From assembly GCA_026225945.1 (NCBI GenBank), contig JAMJFZ010004061.1, positions 21,129,001 to 21,193,000 on the forward strand: a stretch of 64,000 nt of DNA, in the 5' to 3' direction. The translations under genes were made by a program, and so were the position numbers. The notes beneath the pieces were generated by a model. That model made no database searches. It worked only from the letters and a program-made list of their open reading frames with translations, and was not told the origin of the DNA. The stretch is from Cricetomys ansorgei (taxonomy: Eukaryota; Chordata; Mammalia; Rodentia; Nesomyidae). Shown one piece after another: positions 22,879 to 34,077 of this stretch; position 1 is the stretch's first letter; the number at the start of each line of letters is the position of its first letter.

Positions 22879-23556
22879 TTCACAACTCTTATGCCACACT
22901 CATTAACCACATTCTTCCTAGTTGATTGTCTAGCCATTCATGATAATCTATATAAATGATGCCTGAGGGGCTGCACAATCTATAATCCATCCGGCTTTTT
23001 GTGGCAGCCCGAATAATAGGTTTAGAGATGAGGTAGTCTCCCTTCTAAAGAGAAAGAACACTTAGATGTGATCAAAATTAAGAATCAGGACCCAAATACA
23101 GAAAGCCAAGATGTGCAGCTTTCGTTTCTGGGTCAGTCTAGTTACTACAGACATTAAGCTAAGATGGAATCAGAGGTGTGGAGGTTATGGGGGTAGGTAG
23201 GAAGGAAAGAAGGAATCGAGAGCAAGAACAGGTGGCTAGAGTTTCAAGCCCCAGGGCAGTTCCTCCACCTGCAAACGGAGAGACAGAAGAGATAAAAGAG
23301 TGGGCTCCAGAGGAATCATTGCAACAAAGCTCTGATTGCCGCAGAGTGGAGGAAGTGAGTGCAACGCTGGGTGGGAACAGCCCAGTTCTGGCACACCTTG
23401 AGCATGGGAATAGATGGTCATAGAAGAGAGACCATTAGAAGGTGTCAGTCAACCATACACCTTGTACTTACTTGGTCCTTTGTTTCTTTTTGTCTGTTTG
23501 CTTGCTTACTTTTACTTTTTTTTTTTCATTTTGAATTACTACACCATCCACTTTTT

Positions 23557-23754
23557 TCTTTTCTGAATGTTTTGCCTGCATGTATATCTGTGTACCACTT
23601 GTGTGCCTAGTGCCTGTGGAGACCAGAAGAGGGCATTAAATACCCTAAAACTGAAGTTACAGAGGGTTGTGAGCTACTTATGGGTGCTGGGAATTAAGCC
23701 CTGTTCTCTGGAAGGGCAGCCAGGGGTCTTAGCTGCTGAACCATCTCTCTAACT

Positions 23755-23757
<3 letters not shown>
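23557..23757 (-). repeat. B2 SINE
   Basis: GTTTTGCCTGCATGTATATC, GGAGACCAGAAGAGGGCATT, GTTACAGAGGGTTGTGAGCT and TGCTGAACCATCTCTCTAAC are reverse B2. Confidence 0.85.

Positions 23758-23796
<39 letters not shown>
23758..23796 (+). repeat. 39-base T homopolymer
   Basis: An uninterrupted run of 39 T between the head of a minus-strand B2 and a minus-strand B1. It is most simply the poly(A) tail of that B1 or of a lost intermediate element, and its length suggests recent origin or expansion. Confidence 0.9.
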
Positions 23797-23797
<1 letters not shown>

Positions 23798-23925
23798 TGG
23801 ACAGCATGTCATTCTGAGGCTCAGACTGTTCTGGGGAGAGTGTAGTCATGCAGGCCCAGAGCTCATACTAGTCCTTCTGCCTGAGTCCCTTGGTGATAGG
23901 ATTACAGGTGGGAGCCAACATGTCC
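23797..23925 (-). repeat. B1-like SINE
   Basis: GTGATAGGATTACAGGTGGG with GAGCCAACATGTCCCA reads as reverse B1; the rest is diverged. Confidence 0.55.
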
Positions 23926-23929
23926 CACC

Positions 23930-24665
23930 CGACTGATCCTCTCGGAAGTCTGTATGGTGCTGAGGCAAGCAAGAACAGGAGAGTCTAGTAACCTGGGACC
24001 CTACTAGGTTTGAGTTATACACACACCCCTCTTCTAATAATGCACTTGACCACCTATCTCCTTTACCTGCATGTGCTATGAACACAGACCCCCCCCTCTG
24101 AACAATGCACCTAGAAACCTTAGGGCCCCGCCTGCATCAAATTACCTGCATCCTCTGAATGATGGAGTGCGTTTCTTCTCACCTAATGACAATTAAACCC
24201 AGACAATTTCTGTCCAACTATATTCCCAATGTACCCAGTATAAAGACTAGAAATGCCAATCCAGCTTGAAGAGGGTTTGGGTACGTGAACAATAAGGCAA
24301 AATTATGTCCTCAAATGACCTTTGAGGGAGAGCCCCATATTTACGATCTTATGCCTATGCATAATTGGGAAGAAACATGTGCGGTATAAAAATGATCATA
24401 AGATTTAATCTATCAATCAAAACAGACAGCCACTCCCATTACATCCTTTAGCAACCAAATACCTCCTCTTAGACTCCATAAAAGCTAGTAGCAAACAATA
24501 ATCAAGAACCTTGAGTACCTTTACTCACGTGGCCTGCTGATTCTGATCTTTTCTATTGCTTTAAGTAAAGTTTTCTTGCTACAAGATCTCAGCATGAGAT
24601 CTTCTTTCAATTATGTGAGTAAGAAGCCAAGACCCTGGAAACCCTAGACCCCAACTGTGATACAA
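23930..24665 (+). mobile_element. Possible solo LTR of an endogenous retrovirus
   Basis: The block is free of SINEs and has imperfect internal repeats (CCTCTGAACAATGCACC at about 24098 and similar units nearby). It ends in CTTTAAGTAAAGTTTTCTTG, like an LTR polyadenylation region, then GAAGCCAAGACCCTGGAAAC, like an R-U5 end. I cannot fix its borders or find a target duplication, and no gag, pol or env-like frame is present. It could instead be unique sequence. Confidence 0.35.
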
Positions 24666-25819
24666 GTGTTGGTAAAAGTGTTGTCCGATGGTTGCCACAC
24701 CTGTGCTCTGTGAATGGCACCTCTCTCAAGGAACCACTCTGGATCCAACCACCTGAGTTTACCAGTCGGCATCCACTGTCTATGACTGCTCATCAAACAT
24801 AATGAGCAGAGCTGAGTATGTTGCCTTTCAAAGCACATGTTGGTTTAGTCTTACTTTAAAAGTTGTCAGCTCATTTAGTGAAAAAAAATATGTTTTCCTG
24901 AGGAGGATGGGCGGGGCATTTTCTCATTTATTTTTCTACCATGGACATATTTAACTTGCTATACAGAAGTTACTATGGAAACTGCTCTCAAACTTGCAAG
25001 ATAAAAAGGTAAAAGTGGAACGCTCTGCCGATATGTAAAGGATTAGTCTCAGGAGACCACGTTTTAAACAAACTTTCTGAGAGTGACAGGTGGACAGGAA
25101 GAGTTTCAAGTTACAGTCTAGATGACCCCAGTGGACTCTATCACACCACAGGCGACACCTCAAATTAAGTCTATATATACTCAAACTTGGTATTGGATTG
25201 AGAATATTAGATGCTCACATTGTGCTTTGTGGGTAAGTGGTGAGCCCAACTGTGCACTGCTGTGAAGAGTCCAGGGCATGGAAGCTGTTTGTTTTGAAAA
25301 AAGTCCATTCTGCAGGTGTCCTCCAGACTGGCCTATTTGAAAGTTAACTTGCTGAGCTCTTGTTTATGCAAAGCAGTTTCTCTTATCTGCTCTGGCCACC
25401 ATTCCATCCTTTGAACCTTGGGCTGGACAATACTTTCCACAGGAAAATTAAACTTTTCTTTTGAAAGCTCCATTTCTCTGACTGCACCCTCTTTGCCTCC
25501 TTTCCCACCTGTCACTCCAACTTACTTAGTGTGATCTCCAGGGCCCTTACCTCAAGGAATATGTGAGCCAGTTTTGTCTGGATTTCTGTTCTTTGTACTT
25601 CTCAGTTTCTTTTGCTTCTTTTCAGGGCCTCGCTGGAGTGCTTTCAAAGCTGTTTCCAATAAACAAGTTAATACAAACTGAGCAAGTGTCTTGGCTGAAG
25701 GATCCGGGATCAGAGGGCCAGGGACCTTTGCTACTTACAGTCACAGTTTCCCTTCATCGTGGATCTGCGAATCCTTGTGTTCCATTCCCCAAAATTATTG
25801 TCTTCATCTTCTTACAGCC

Positions 25820-26080
25820 AGTTCTTTTGTATCGTTCCAGTTTTAGCTTACATTCAATCTCCTCAAAGAGACCTAAGTATTCTCTAATGTTATTTTCCTC
25901 TGACATCATTGTCTATAACATTATGTTCTTGATTTTGACAAGCACTTATTCTCTCTAATTAAATGTTTTCTTGATTGTTACGTTCTCCTCCAACGACCTC
26001 TAAGCTCCCAGGAAACAGTTGCCTCAGCTGCAATCCTCACTTGTACCACACTGATCATGCTCAGTAAGTCATGGCAGATT
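25820..26080 (+). repeat. L2 LINE fragment
   Basis: TTTTAGCTTACATTCAATCT, CTCCTCAAAGAGACCTAAG and ATGCTCAGTAAGTCATGGCA resemble the L2 3' end in order. The 131-codon frame at 25563-25958 overlaps it and is not a gene. I see nothing named in 24670-25820. Confidence 0.55.
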
Positions 26081-26104
26081 TTTTAAAATAAAAATTACAT
26101 TTTT

Positions 26105-26235
26105 TAAACCAAACACTTATTGTATAACCCTAATTGACCTGGAACTTCTTATATAACCAGATTTTCCTCAAACTCATGGAGATCCCCTGCCTCTGCCTCC
26201 TAAATGCTGAGATTAAAGCAGTTCACCAGTGGAAC
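26105..26235 (-). repeat. B1-like SINE
   Basis: ACTCATGGAGATCCCCTGCC and CTGCCTCCTAAATGCTGAG are reverse B1. From 26235 to 26780 there is no repeat; this is the distal Clint1 promoter region. Confidence 0.7.
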
Positions 26236-26861
26236 CGGCAAAACCTATAAAATTTAAAGAGTTGCCTGAAATGAAATTTAGGGTTACTTCAAGTTTTATC
26301 ACAAGCTTTGACTGACATAAATAAGTGGAAACCTGATCAGTGGCTATTACTTTAGCAGATCTCAGAGGGCAGTGTGCATGTACGTTTTTAGAAACTAAAA
26401 CTACAAAGTTCTTGGGTGTATCACATAAAAGCACATATAGGTATGTTGTGCATATGTAGTGGTGGCTTTCCGGATTGTGGTCTGAGTTTCTGAGGCTTGT
26501 AACAAAGTATCCAACGAAGGTACCAAGTAACTGTATACATATAAAATCATTGTATCATAGAACTAGAATGGGAAAAGATTTAGAATAAAATTCTTCACCG
26601 GGTGGTGCTGTAAAACCGGGCTTAATGATGTATAAACATAGCAGGACGTTTGGAAGTAAATGCAGACATGTGCTTAAATGAAGAACAAGCACGCTAATCA
26701 CACTCTATGTGATTAAGTTTAGCATCAGCGCAGTGCAAATGAAGAGGGTGAGCAAAAGTTTTACAACCGTCGTTGCGATAGCACTCACTGGGAAGCTGTG
26801 TCAGAGGTCCCCAAACCGCCGCGACCTCACCCCTCCAGCGCTCAGGGAGCGCAAAGTGCGG

Positions 26862-26880
26862 ACTACAATTCCCGGCGTGC
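26862..26880 (+). promoter_or_regulatory. ZNF143/Staf (SBS) type motif
   Basis: ACTACAATTCCCGGCGTGC differs at only two positions from the well-known ACTACAATTCCCAGCATGC element bound by ZNF143, often with THAP11/HCFC1, in CpG-island promoters. It lies about 230 bases upstream of the Clint1 ATG, in the right place for a promoter-proximal activator site. Confidence 0.75.
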
Positions 26881-26906
26881 GGCGCGCGGCGCGGGCGGAA
26901 AGCCGG

Positions 26907-26916
26907 CCACTTCCGC
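26907..26916 (-). promoter_or_regulatory. ETS/GABP-type site in the Clint1 promoter
   Basis: CCACTTCCGC is the reverse complement of GCGGAAGTGG, an ETS-family core of the kind common in TATA-less housekeeping promoters. It lies 27 bases downstream of the SBS-type motif. Confidence 0.5.
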
Positions 26917-27110
26917 CCCACGCAGCGCCGGTGCGGCCGCGTCTCGACGTGTCACCGGCGGTGCCGTGGCTGTGGACGGGGGAAGGAACTCCAGCGAGGG
27001 AGAGTTCGCGGCGGCGGGTGGCGGCGGCGACCCGGGCCTGGACCAGCCCCGGCGCGGAGGCGTCCCGGGGTCCGTGGGGAGCGGCGGCGGGCCGGACCGC
27101 GTGGGGCGCG

Positions 27111-27151
27111 ATGCTGAACATGTGGAAGGTGCGGGAGCTGGTGGACAAAGC
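27111..27151 (+). CDS. Clint1: Clint1 coding exon 1 (residues 1-13 and two bases of codon 14)
   Basis: The exon encodes MLNMWKVRELVDK plus GC of Ala14, the basic amphipathic start that precedes the ENTH fold. The ATG at 27111 has G at -3. It is the first ATG after the inferred transcription start, since none is seen from about 26930 to 27110, and it matches the known protein start. A second in-frame ATG at codon 4 could be used by leaky scanning. The donor is AGC followed by GTGAGT at 27152; C at -1 is slightly off consensus. The 5' UTR upstream is very GC-rich. Longer open frames that cross this exon on both strands are by-products of the GC-rich, stop-poor sequence. Confidence 0.95.
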
Positions 27152-27499
27152 GTGAGTATCGGGGGGCAGTTGCGGCCGGAACCGCGGCGGGGGCGGGGAG
27201 CGTGCGCACGGTGGTCCTGAGCGCGGGGGCGCGCGGCACGCCCCCCCCTCCCCCTGCTCCGCGGCCTGGTGATGGCGCCGGCCGCTGCGGGCCTGGGCCT
27301 CGGTCCCTGAGCCTCCCGCGATGCAAAAGCCCCCTCCTTGCCTGCGTCCCTGCTCCCCGGGACGTCCTCACCGCGCTCCGATCCCGCGCCCGGCTGGTGG
27401 ATGCTTCGGATCACACCCGGCCTGGAGTTTGGCCTCCTGGACACCAGGCCGGGCTAGGGGGCGAGGGGACGTGGTGCGCGGGTCCCCTGCGTCTCTCTG

Positions 27500-29100
27500 G
27501 GTTACACCTTAGGCCTGGCCGGGTATGCCCTTTACCTTGTTAGACTCCTTTTAATGTCTCGTGAACCTTCAGTGGAGTGGGTGGGAGGTGTAACAAGTGG
27601 TCATTGTGGACAGGCTGGAGTTACTTAAAAGGAGACTCGTCCTTCGGGTTTCTCACACTAAATGAAAGCAGATGACCAGACAACTTTTTGTGATTGCTTT
27701 CCTCTAACTTTCCCACTACTCTAAGTTTTGGGTGGCTCGCTTGTTCCATTCTTTTTCATTAAGACATCATTTAAGTAAAAAATCCCTCTGAAGAAGAAGA
27801 AAAGGCAAGTTTATATCCTGTTGACCTGCTTTTAACTCTTTTCAGTCTGAAATACTCTAGTGTCTTTAGTATATTGAGAAACCCTTAACACTTAAGTTGA
27901 GCATATCAAATATAACAGTAGGACTTCTAGGCCACCAGGAAATAAGAGTTTAAATATTTAACCAGCCCTCTTCCTTTTGATTTTTTTGTGATTATGCAAT
28001 AAGTGTGGTAAGAAAACAGTTCGTTTGAGCCACCCACCTAATCTGAAACCAGGAAGTGTAGAAACTCCTCTTGACCCAAGAAAACAACGTATTTTGCAGC
28101 GACTTGGAAAAATGGAACCAGAATTTAAAGGTGCTTTCAAATTTGCTTTGCTTCTCAAAAGTTGGTCAAGTGCTTAAAGAGTACTGTTTTTCAGAACCGC
28201 AAGAGCTGGGTTCTTAACCTTGTAGTACCACTGTCTTCTCTGGTTCAGAACGAAGATTTATTGTGGCTTTCTTAGGTTGTAAAGATAAAGAAACAAAGGC
28301 TTCCATTTCATGATTCCTTATAACACAACACGTTCATGTCAGTGAGCTGTTGAAAGAAAAAAGTTCTCTGACTTTAAAGTGAGATAAACTCACAGAGAAG
28401 CTGCAAGATTTTTGCTTTAGTGGTTTTATTATTCATTTCCCCATTGAGTGCTCAGAAATTCATATGGCACCATTTCACTAAATTCTGTTTTGGCTTGCCA
28501 AAGAGAAAAATCATTTATTTTCCAGATCCATGGGCGTTTTCAGTAAATCATACAAGAAATAGAATACCACTTAGTTTAAAAGTTGAAAGATGTCTCTACA
28601 GAAATTCTGTACCTTTGTTTCTAAGCCAGAGGTTAGATGAAGAAAATTACTTAGGACCCCACCCCCGACCAAATGTGAGATACTGCAGAGTTTGAAGGGT
28701 CAGTGAAACGTGTCTCCTATCTTTCTCCTCACTGCCCAGTGTGGATTAGTCTTGAGCCAACTTAAGGATGTGTAAGAATGTTGTTACCAAGAACTTTTCC
28801 AAAGCTCTTGTGTGGTCTGACACACTGAGACTAAAACAGGAGGCAGTTGTATAGATGGGTACTCTGCATTTAATCTTCATTTTTATCTGGCAGGAGGGAA
28901 AATTCTTTAATATGTAAGCATCGTATAGAACCATGAACTATCACAATGTATGCTTAAAAGGCCGTGGTAGGGGTGAAATGTATCCATAGAATGACTGGTT
29001 GGTTATTAGAGGGATGAAGTTGTAACTGGCAGAGGAGGAAATGGCCAAGTGATTAATATAGCCTCTCTGAGCTAGGTTACCAGAATATGGTAGGAATAAG
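27500..29100. other. Repeat-poor start of Clint1 intron 1
   Basis: No SINE, LINE or exon is recognised. AT content rises sharply after the CpG island, and the few open frames are short and unsupported. Confidence 0.6.
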
Positions 29101-29103
29101 GAG

Positions 29104-29200
29104 TTCAGGTTCTGGCATTACCTCTAACCAGCCCTGTGTATAATTTAAGCAGAATAACTCCAACTTTGGGTTTCTTATTTGTAAAATGATGGGCCTGGAC
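29104..29200 (-). repeat. MIR SINE fragment
   Basis: TTCTGGCATTACCTCTAACC and GGGTTTCTTATTTGTAAAAT with GATGGGCC match MIR in reverse. Confidence 0.65.
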
Positions 29201-29251
29201 TAGATGTGACTTCAGATTCATTGGGTATTTGACCAAAAAAGTTTCCATTAA

Positions 29252-29352
29252 GGAAACAATAACTAAAACTAAAACAATAACTAAAATAACTAAAAACTAA
29301 AACAGTAACTAAAAACTAAAACTAAAAATAACAATAACTAAAACTAAAATAC
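29252..29352 (+). repeat. (AACTAAA)n-like low-complexity array
   Basis: About one hundred bases of AACTAA, AACTAAA and AATAACTA units with only scattered interruptions; C, G and T are rare. Confidence 0.85.
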
Positions 29353-29458
29353 CTCACATTAGCAAGCAAACCTTGGAAAATCGTGGCCTTCCAGACACAA
29401 TTTACTTTGAAAAGAGTGAGATTTTTTTTTGTTGTTCTTTTGTTTTTGTTTTTTTAAT

Positions 29459-29652
29459 GGCCTGGAGAGGTGGCTCTTCAGGAGGACCAGAATATAATTC
29501 CCAGCACCTATGTCAGGCAGTTCACAATCATCTGAAACTCCAGCTCCAAGTAATCTGAAGCCTCTGACCTCCCTGAGTGCCCCCCCACACACACACACAT
29601 ACATGGCATAGACTCATACACACATGCACAGGTAAAAATAAAGTCTTTTTTT
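29459..29652 (+). repeat. B2 SINE
   Basis: GGCCTGGAGAGGTGGCTCTT, AATTCCCAGCACCTATG, TCTGAAGCCTCTGACCTCC, a CA run and an AAATAAAGTC end are B2. Confidence 0.85.
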
Positions 29653-29675
29653 TTTTTGAGGGAAAAAAATGATAA

Positions 29676-29985
29676 AGACTGAGGCTCTAACTCATTGGTG
29701 GAGCACTTGCTCATGGGTTCAGTCCCAAAGTGCTGGGAGGCAGTGAGTTAATTTTCTTAAAAGCTATGCATGGTGGCACATACCCGTAATCCCAGTACTT
29801 GGGAGGTAGACGCACTATTAGGAGTTCAGGGTCATCCTGTGCTGTATAGCCTCTTTGAGGCCAGCTGGGCTGAGGGGGACCCAGTCTCGGGAGACAACGA
29901 GAATGGGGGCTCTAGCTCAGTGGTTAAGTGCTTGTATGATATGTGGAAGTCCTAGGTACTGCAAGGTATAACCAAAAAAGATTGC
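29676..29985 (+). repeat. ID piece, B1-like SINE and second ID piece
   Basis: GAGGCTCTAACTCATTGGTG is ID-like. CTATGCATGGTGGCACATAC and GTAATCCCAGTACTTGGGAG (about 29762-29900) are B1-like. GGGGGCTCTAGCTCAGTGGT (about 29906-29985) is ID-like again. Confidence 0.65.
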
Positions 29986-29989
29986 CAAT

Positions 29990-31585
29990 AAATGTTATAT
30001 TTAAATGTTTGAAGCAATCAATAAGTACAGTTCATGACTCAGGAAAACCGAGACTTTTAGTGTATACCCAATAGCAAATGCCACTTAATTTCAAAAAGAT
30101 AAATGCACTCTTTCCAAATGTGTTCATTTCCCAGAGCTGCCCTTGGGTTCTGTGTGGCAGCAGTGCTCAAGAATAAGGAGGCATTTCAAATGTTGGCCCT
30201 TGAAAGTCTGAAGTTCTTCTGGGAAGTCAGGGAGCAGTGGCCCTCTGTGTTTGCATCTCCTGGTGGTATGAAATGGATCTAGAGCAGAACATTATGAAAC
30301 AGAAGGAAAAACAAATAAAGCCACACAGGCCAGCCAGAGCTTGGGGCCCCCATTTCTCCTCTCTCTTGTCTAGTTGTTCACAAGGCAGCTGTGACAGGAA
30401 AAGGTAAGTGAAGAAACTTCCAGCTCCAGTTAGTTGGGTTTTGTTATCAGTGACTTGAATTCAAAACTGTAATAAATTGGGTACATTTATAATTTGTAAT
30501 TCCACACACGGTATGAATTGAAAGTCCTATGGCTCTGTAGCAATTTTCTCTGGGAATTTGGGGAATTAGGCAAAAGTGGCATACATATGTAGTCCTGGTA
30601 CAGAGAAGCTGTTGCTGTCTCTGCAAGCTAGCTAACCCTTCTCTTTCCTTACAGGGAGTCATGGCTTCCACCAGCAGCCCTTTCTCAGCATAGTTGTTTA
30701 AACAGCCCTGGCTGTTTAAGGTCAAGGCATCTGGGGTAGACAGTCCATCTTACGTTATTCTCTCAATTATAGTTTCTCCCGCCTGTAGTTATTTTCATTG
30801 CCATACATTGCTTGGCTTTAGTTCCTAGATGTTTAGCTAATGTAATAAATAGAGCTGTGCACACTTCTGTTGTAGTCTGACTGACTCCGTGGGGAAACTT
30901 AGCCTTCAGTTGTTTGAACAGATCGTACATTTGCTGTGTCTTGGATTAGTTTGTGGAACTCGCACAGAGCGGTCCATAATTAGAGAACTTTGCTACAACC
31001 CACTGCAATGTGAATACTGGTGGTTTTCCTTTTCTTTCATCCCCCAGTCTTGTTTTCCCCATCTTGCCAGTAAGTCTTTATTCAGTTCTTAGAACTTGAA
31101 ATCAAAGATGAGAAAAGGTGATTGTCGGCTCTAATCTTCCGAGAACAACTGCTCGGAACCAGTTGTCGAGAGACAATGAATTAATTATCCTTTTCTTCTG
31201 GTAACAGGACACAAGTATTAAGAATTTAATTCCAGAGAAAGATGAGTTGGTTTTCTTCTGCCAGCATTTCCAAGGGTAATATTCAGAAGCTTAAGTTAGT
31301 GTGTTCAGTACTGCTGCCTGGGTGCTTCTTAAAAGCTCTTCCCTGCCCCGTCCATACCTTCCAGTGTGCACTTTAGTTTTAGTTTCCAAGTAGCTTTAGT
31401 GTGCTTACTAATATGTCCACTAAAGGTACTTAGCCATTTTTGCTTTAAGCACCACTTACTAGTCATACTCCTAGTCTTTATAATACGGCTTCACAGTTGG
31501 ATGTGTGTGTGCGTGTGCTCACACACACATTCCTGTATTATTTTTCATACTCTTTTATGATATTTAATAATTGCTTTAAGAAAAA
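29990..31585. other. Repeat-poor intron 1 segment
   Basis: No named repeat is seen apart from a GT/CA block near 31500-31530. No splice-flanked coding exon is recognised. Confidence 0.5.
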
Positions 31586-31589
31586 AAAT

Positions 31590-31655
31590 GAGGCTGGAGA
31601 TGCAACTCAGTTGGTAAAGTGCTTAATATTTAGGAAGCCATATTTTGAAATTTTG
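31590..31655 (+). repeat. ID-type SINE fragment
   Basis: GAGGCTGGAGATGCAACTCA with GTTGGTAAAGTGCTTAAT is an ID head. No feature stands out from 31660 to 32285. Confidence 0.65.
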
Positions 31656-32287
31656 TGTAATAAAAGCTAAAAATAGGTGCCAGTGCCATAGTTCTAGGTA
31701 TGAAAAGTAAAATAATAAAGCTTCTAGAAGATTTTTAAAGTTCATTATGATGTTATATTTATGCATGACTGTTTTCTTTTTGGGGTGGGCATGGGTGGGA
31801 CAGTCTTACATAGCCTAGGATGGCATTTTAGAGAAAATCCCAGATACTGTATCATTTTATCTATTGTATGTAGAAATTAGGCTACTGTGTAGCTCACCAA
31901 AGAAGATAAGGAGGCATTTTTCATAGATATAGACCCTGCCAGACCTCAGCAGAGAGAACCACTAACATGGTAAATGCTATCCTGGATAGTAGAACCCTGA
32001 ACATCACATCTCATGGCAATTTTATTGATACCTAAGCTCTTCAGGTGTTCTGTTGATATGCCACATGCAGATCATGAGCAATCAAACATCCTTTTTTTCC
32101 CATAAAGCCAACACCTGTAGACAATACAAAAGGCCAACGCCTAGGCAGCCCTTTTCCCAACAGTGTACAAAACAACCATTTTAAACATAACTAAAAATAA
32201 ACTTCTGCAACAGTTGTATAAATGAATCAATTACTAAAAGGTAAAGAGTTAACTCTTATTACTTCTTATTATTTATTTGTGTGTGTG

Positions 32288-32412
32288 GTTTGTTTGTTTG
32301 TTTGTTTGTGACAGGGTCTTGCTTGCAGCAGACACTGGTCTCTAGCTTGTAGCACCCTTCCTGATTCAGTGTGAAGGATGCTGAGGTTAAGGTGTGAGCC
32401 CCCATACTCAGC
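32288..32412 (-). repeat. B1-like SINE with (GTTT)n tail
   Basis: A GTTT array and GTGACAGGGTCTTGCTTGCA lead into a diverged reverse B1 ending GAGCCCCCATACTCAGCC. Confidence 0.6.
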
Positions 32413-32539
32413 CAGAAATCATTTATCTCGGTCATAACCACAAAACCATTGACCTCCTCGTAAATAGAAGGGGATGGAAGTCCTTGGTATCAAATGTCTG
32501 GTCCTGTATTTCTTAATTGTTTCATAACTTTTTTATTTA

Positions 32540-32785
32540 GTTTGGTTTTTTTGAGACAAGGTCTTGCTGTATAGCCTTGCTGGCCATGTTTTGTGGAGGG
32601 GGCGGCAAAGCCGGTGTTGTGCATGTGAGTGTAGTGTCCATGAAGACCAGGAGGGGATGTTGAGTCTCCTGTAGCTGGAGTGGCAGTCAGTTGTGGGCCT
32701 TAAAATGTTGGTGCTGGAAACCAAACCCTGGTCTTCTATGAGAGCAGCAAGCGTTTTTAACCCACTGAGCCCCCTCTCCAGCCCT
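32540..32785 (-). repeat. B1 fragment followed by B2 SINE
   Basis: TTGAGACAAGGTCTTGCTGT is a reverse B1 start cut short near 32587. GAAGACCAGGAGGGGATGTT and CCACTGAGCCCCCTCTCCAG (32605-32785) are reverse B2. Confidence 0.8.
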
Positions 32786-33674
32786 GTACTTTGTTTCTAA
32801 TGTTCTGATTAGTAGATACATCTCTTAGTTATCCTCGTTTCCCTTCATAACACTGTAAGACATGTCAGTCTTCCTTGATTCTCTACTCTGTAAGTCAAAC
32901 TCCCATCTCCTTTTTTATTCTAAATCTTTTCCTACTTGTTTGCTTATTGAAGGGCCTAGGTTATTTGCATTTCTCTCAGTATGAATTTTGCAAATTCTAT
33001 CCCCAAGGTGATGTGTAAATGTTCTGTATCATCTGTAAAATGACAGTTATGTCTTAGTTGATAAATTCAAGCTCTAGTTTGAGGGAGCAAGACTACTTCC
33101 TAGAATGGAAGTGCATTTTTATCACTTCTGGTGTTTCTTAGGTGGTGTTTACAGAGTTAAACCCTTTTGGTCCCAGCTATATACCACTTAGCTTCCTGGG
33201 ACTACACTCTTGTCTCTTCCTATGGGCTTGCTTTAATTAACCTACTTCTGTGTCTTCTTCAATCCTTCCTGGCCAAAGACACTTAGCACCACATTTAGCT
33301 ATCCCTAGGTAGTGCTTAATGGATCTGGTAGCCACTGATGAATCAAAGATAAGACATGGATTGAAAACTTAAGGCCAGTACAGGGAAACTATGCTTGTTG
33401 ATGTTGTAGCAGTGCCTCTGACTTCCCTATCTGAAAAATACGACACAGTTATTTGTTTTACAGGTACATAGATGTTAAGCATGAACACTTTCAAAAAATA
33501 GCTTGATACCTGAGACCTTCTTGGGAAATCTGTTATTACCATTTTGTTACAGTAATCTCTAACACAAGGAAAATGAGTACAGCGAGAGGAATAAAGATAC
33601 AATAGATTATTTACTAGTTTGTAAAACCTGTGTCCTAATGAGCTCATCATTTACAATGGGCTTTTTAAAAAGGT

Positions 33675-33875
33675 GTGTTTATTTTTATATTATACATATA
33701 TGAATATTTGCATGTATACATGTGTGCAGTTCTGTGGAGGCCAGAAGAAGAAGGCAGATTCTCTAGAACTGGAGTTAGAGACCATTGTGAACTGCCAAGT
33801 GGGTGCTGAGAACCAAATCTAGTCCTCTGCAAGAGCTGCAAGTGCTCTCAACCACTAGCCATCTCTCCAGCCCCT
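33675..33875 (-). repeat. B2 SINE
   Basis: GTGGAGGCCAGAAGAAGAAG, ACTGGAGTTAGAGACCATTG and CTAGCCATCTCTCCAGCCCC are reverse B2. No repeat is recognised in 32790-33670. Confidence 0.85.
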
Positions 33876-33949
33876 CCGTGGGCACTCTTTTTCCAAAACT
33901 TTTTGTTTTGTTTTCTTGTTTGGTTTTTATTTTTATTTCTTACTTTAGT

Positions 33950-34077
33950 TTATTCTTGAGAAGGTCTCACTAGACTGGAACTTGCTATGTAATCCAGGGT
34001 GGCCTCTCAATCCTTTTGCCTCAGCTCCCCTCTGCTCTGAGTGCTGGCGTTGTAGTTGTGTGCCTCCGTTCTCAGCC
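33950..34077 (-). repeat. B1-like SINE
   Basis: TTGAGAAGGTCTCACTAGAC, GGAACTTGCTATGTAATCCA and GTGCCTCCGTTCTCAGCC read as diverged reverse B1. Confidence 0.65.

Larger units (their letters stand above)
26780..27500 (+). promoter_or_regulatory. Clint1: CpG-island promoter of Clint1
   Basis: CpG dinucleotides are packed from about 26,780 to 27,500, in strong contrast to the CpG-poor flanks. No TATA box is seen near the expected start. The island spans the proximal promoter, the whole of exon 1 and the first 350 bases of intron 1, as for a broadly expressed trafficking gene. Strand is given for Clint1. A bidirectional promoter is possible but no divergent gene is visible upstream. Confidence 0.9.

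Noticed and set aside
25563..25958. 131-codon open frame on the + strand
   Set aside because: Its second half overlaps an L2 fragment and the product is low-complexity hydrophobic with no domain.
1..26700. A divergent upstream gene sharing the Clint1 promoter
   Set aside because: I find no spliced coding exons on the minus strand upstream of the island. Known mammalian order, with EBF1 far upstream, also fits a gene-poor gap.
26709..27444. Long open frames of up to 193 codons on both strands across the CpG island
   Set aside because: High GC content removes stop codons. The frames overlap the promoter and exon 1 in different phases, and their Arg/Pro/Gly/Ala-rich products match no family I know.
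31590..31655. tRNA-like sequence
   Set aside because: It is the head of an ID-type SINE and lacks a full cloverleaf. The same holds for the other tRNA-like SINE heads in the window.
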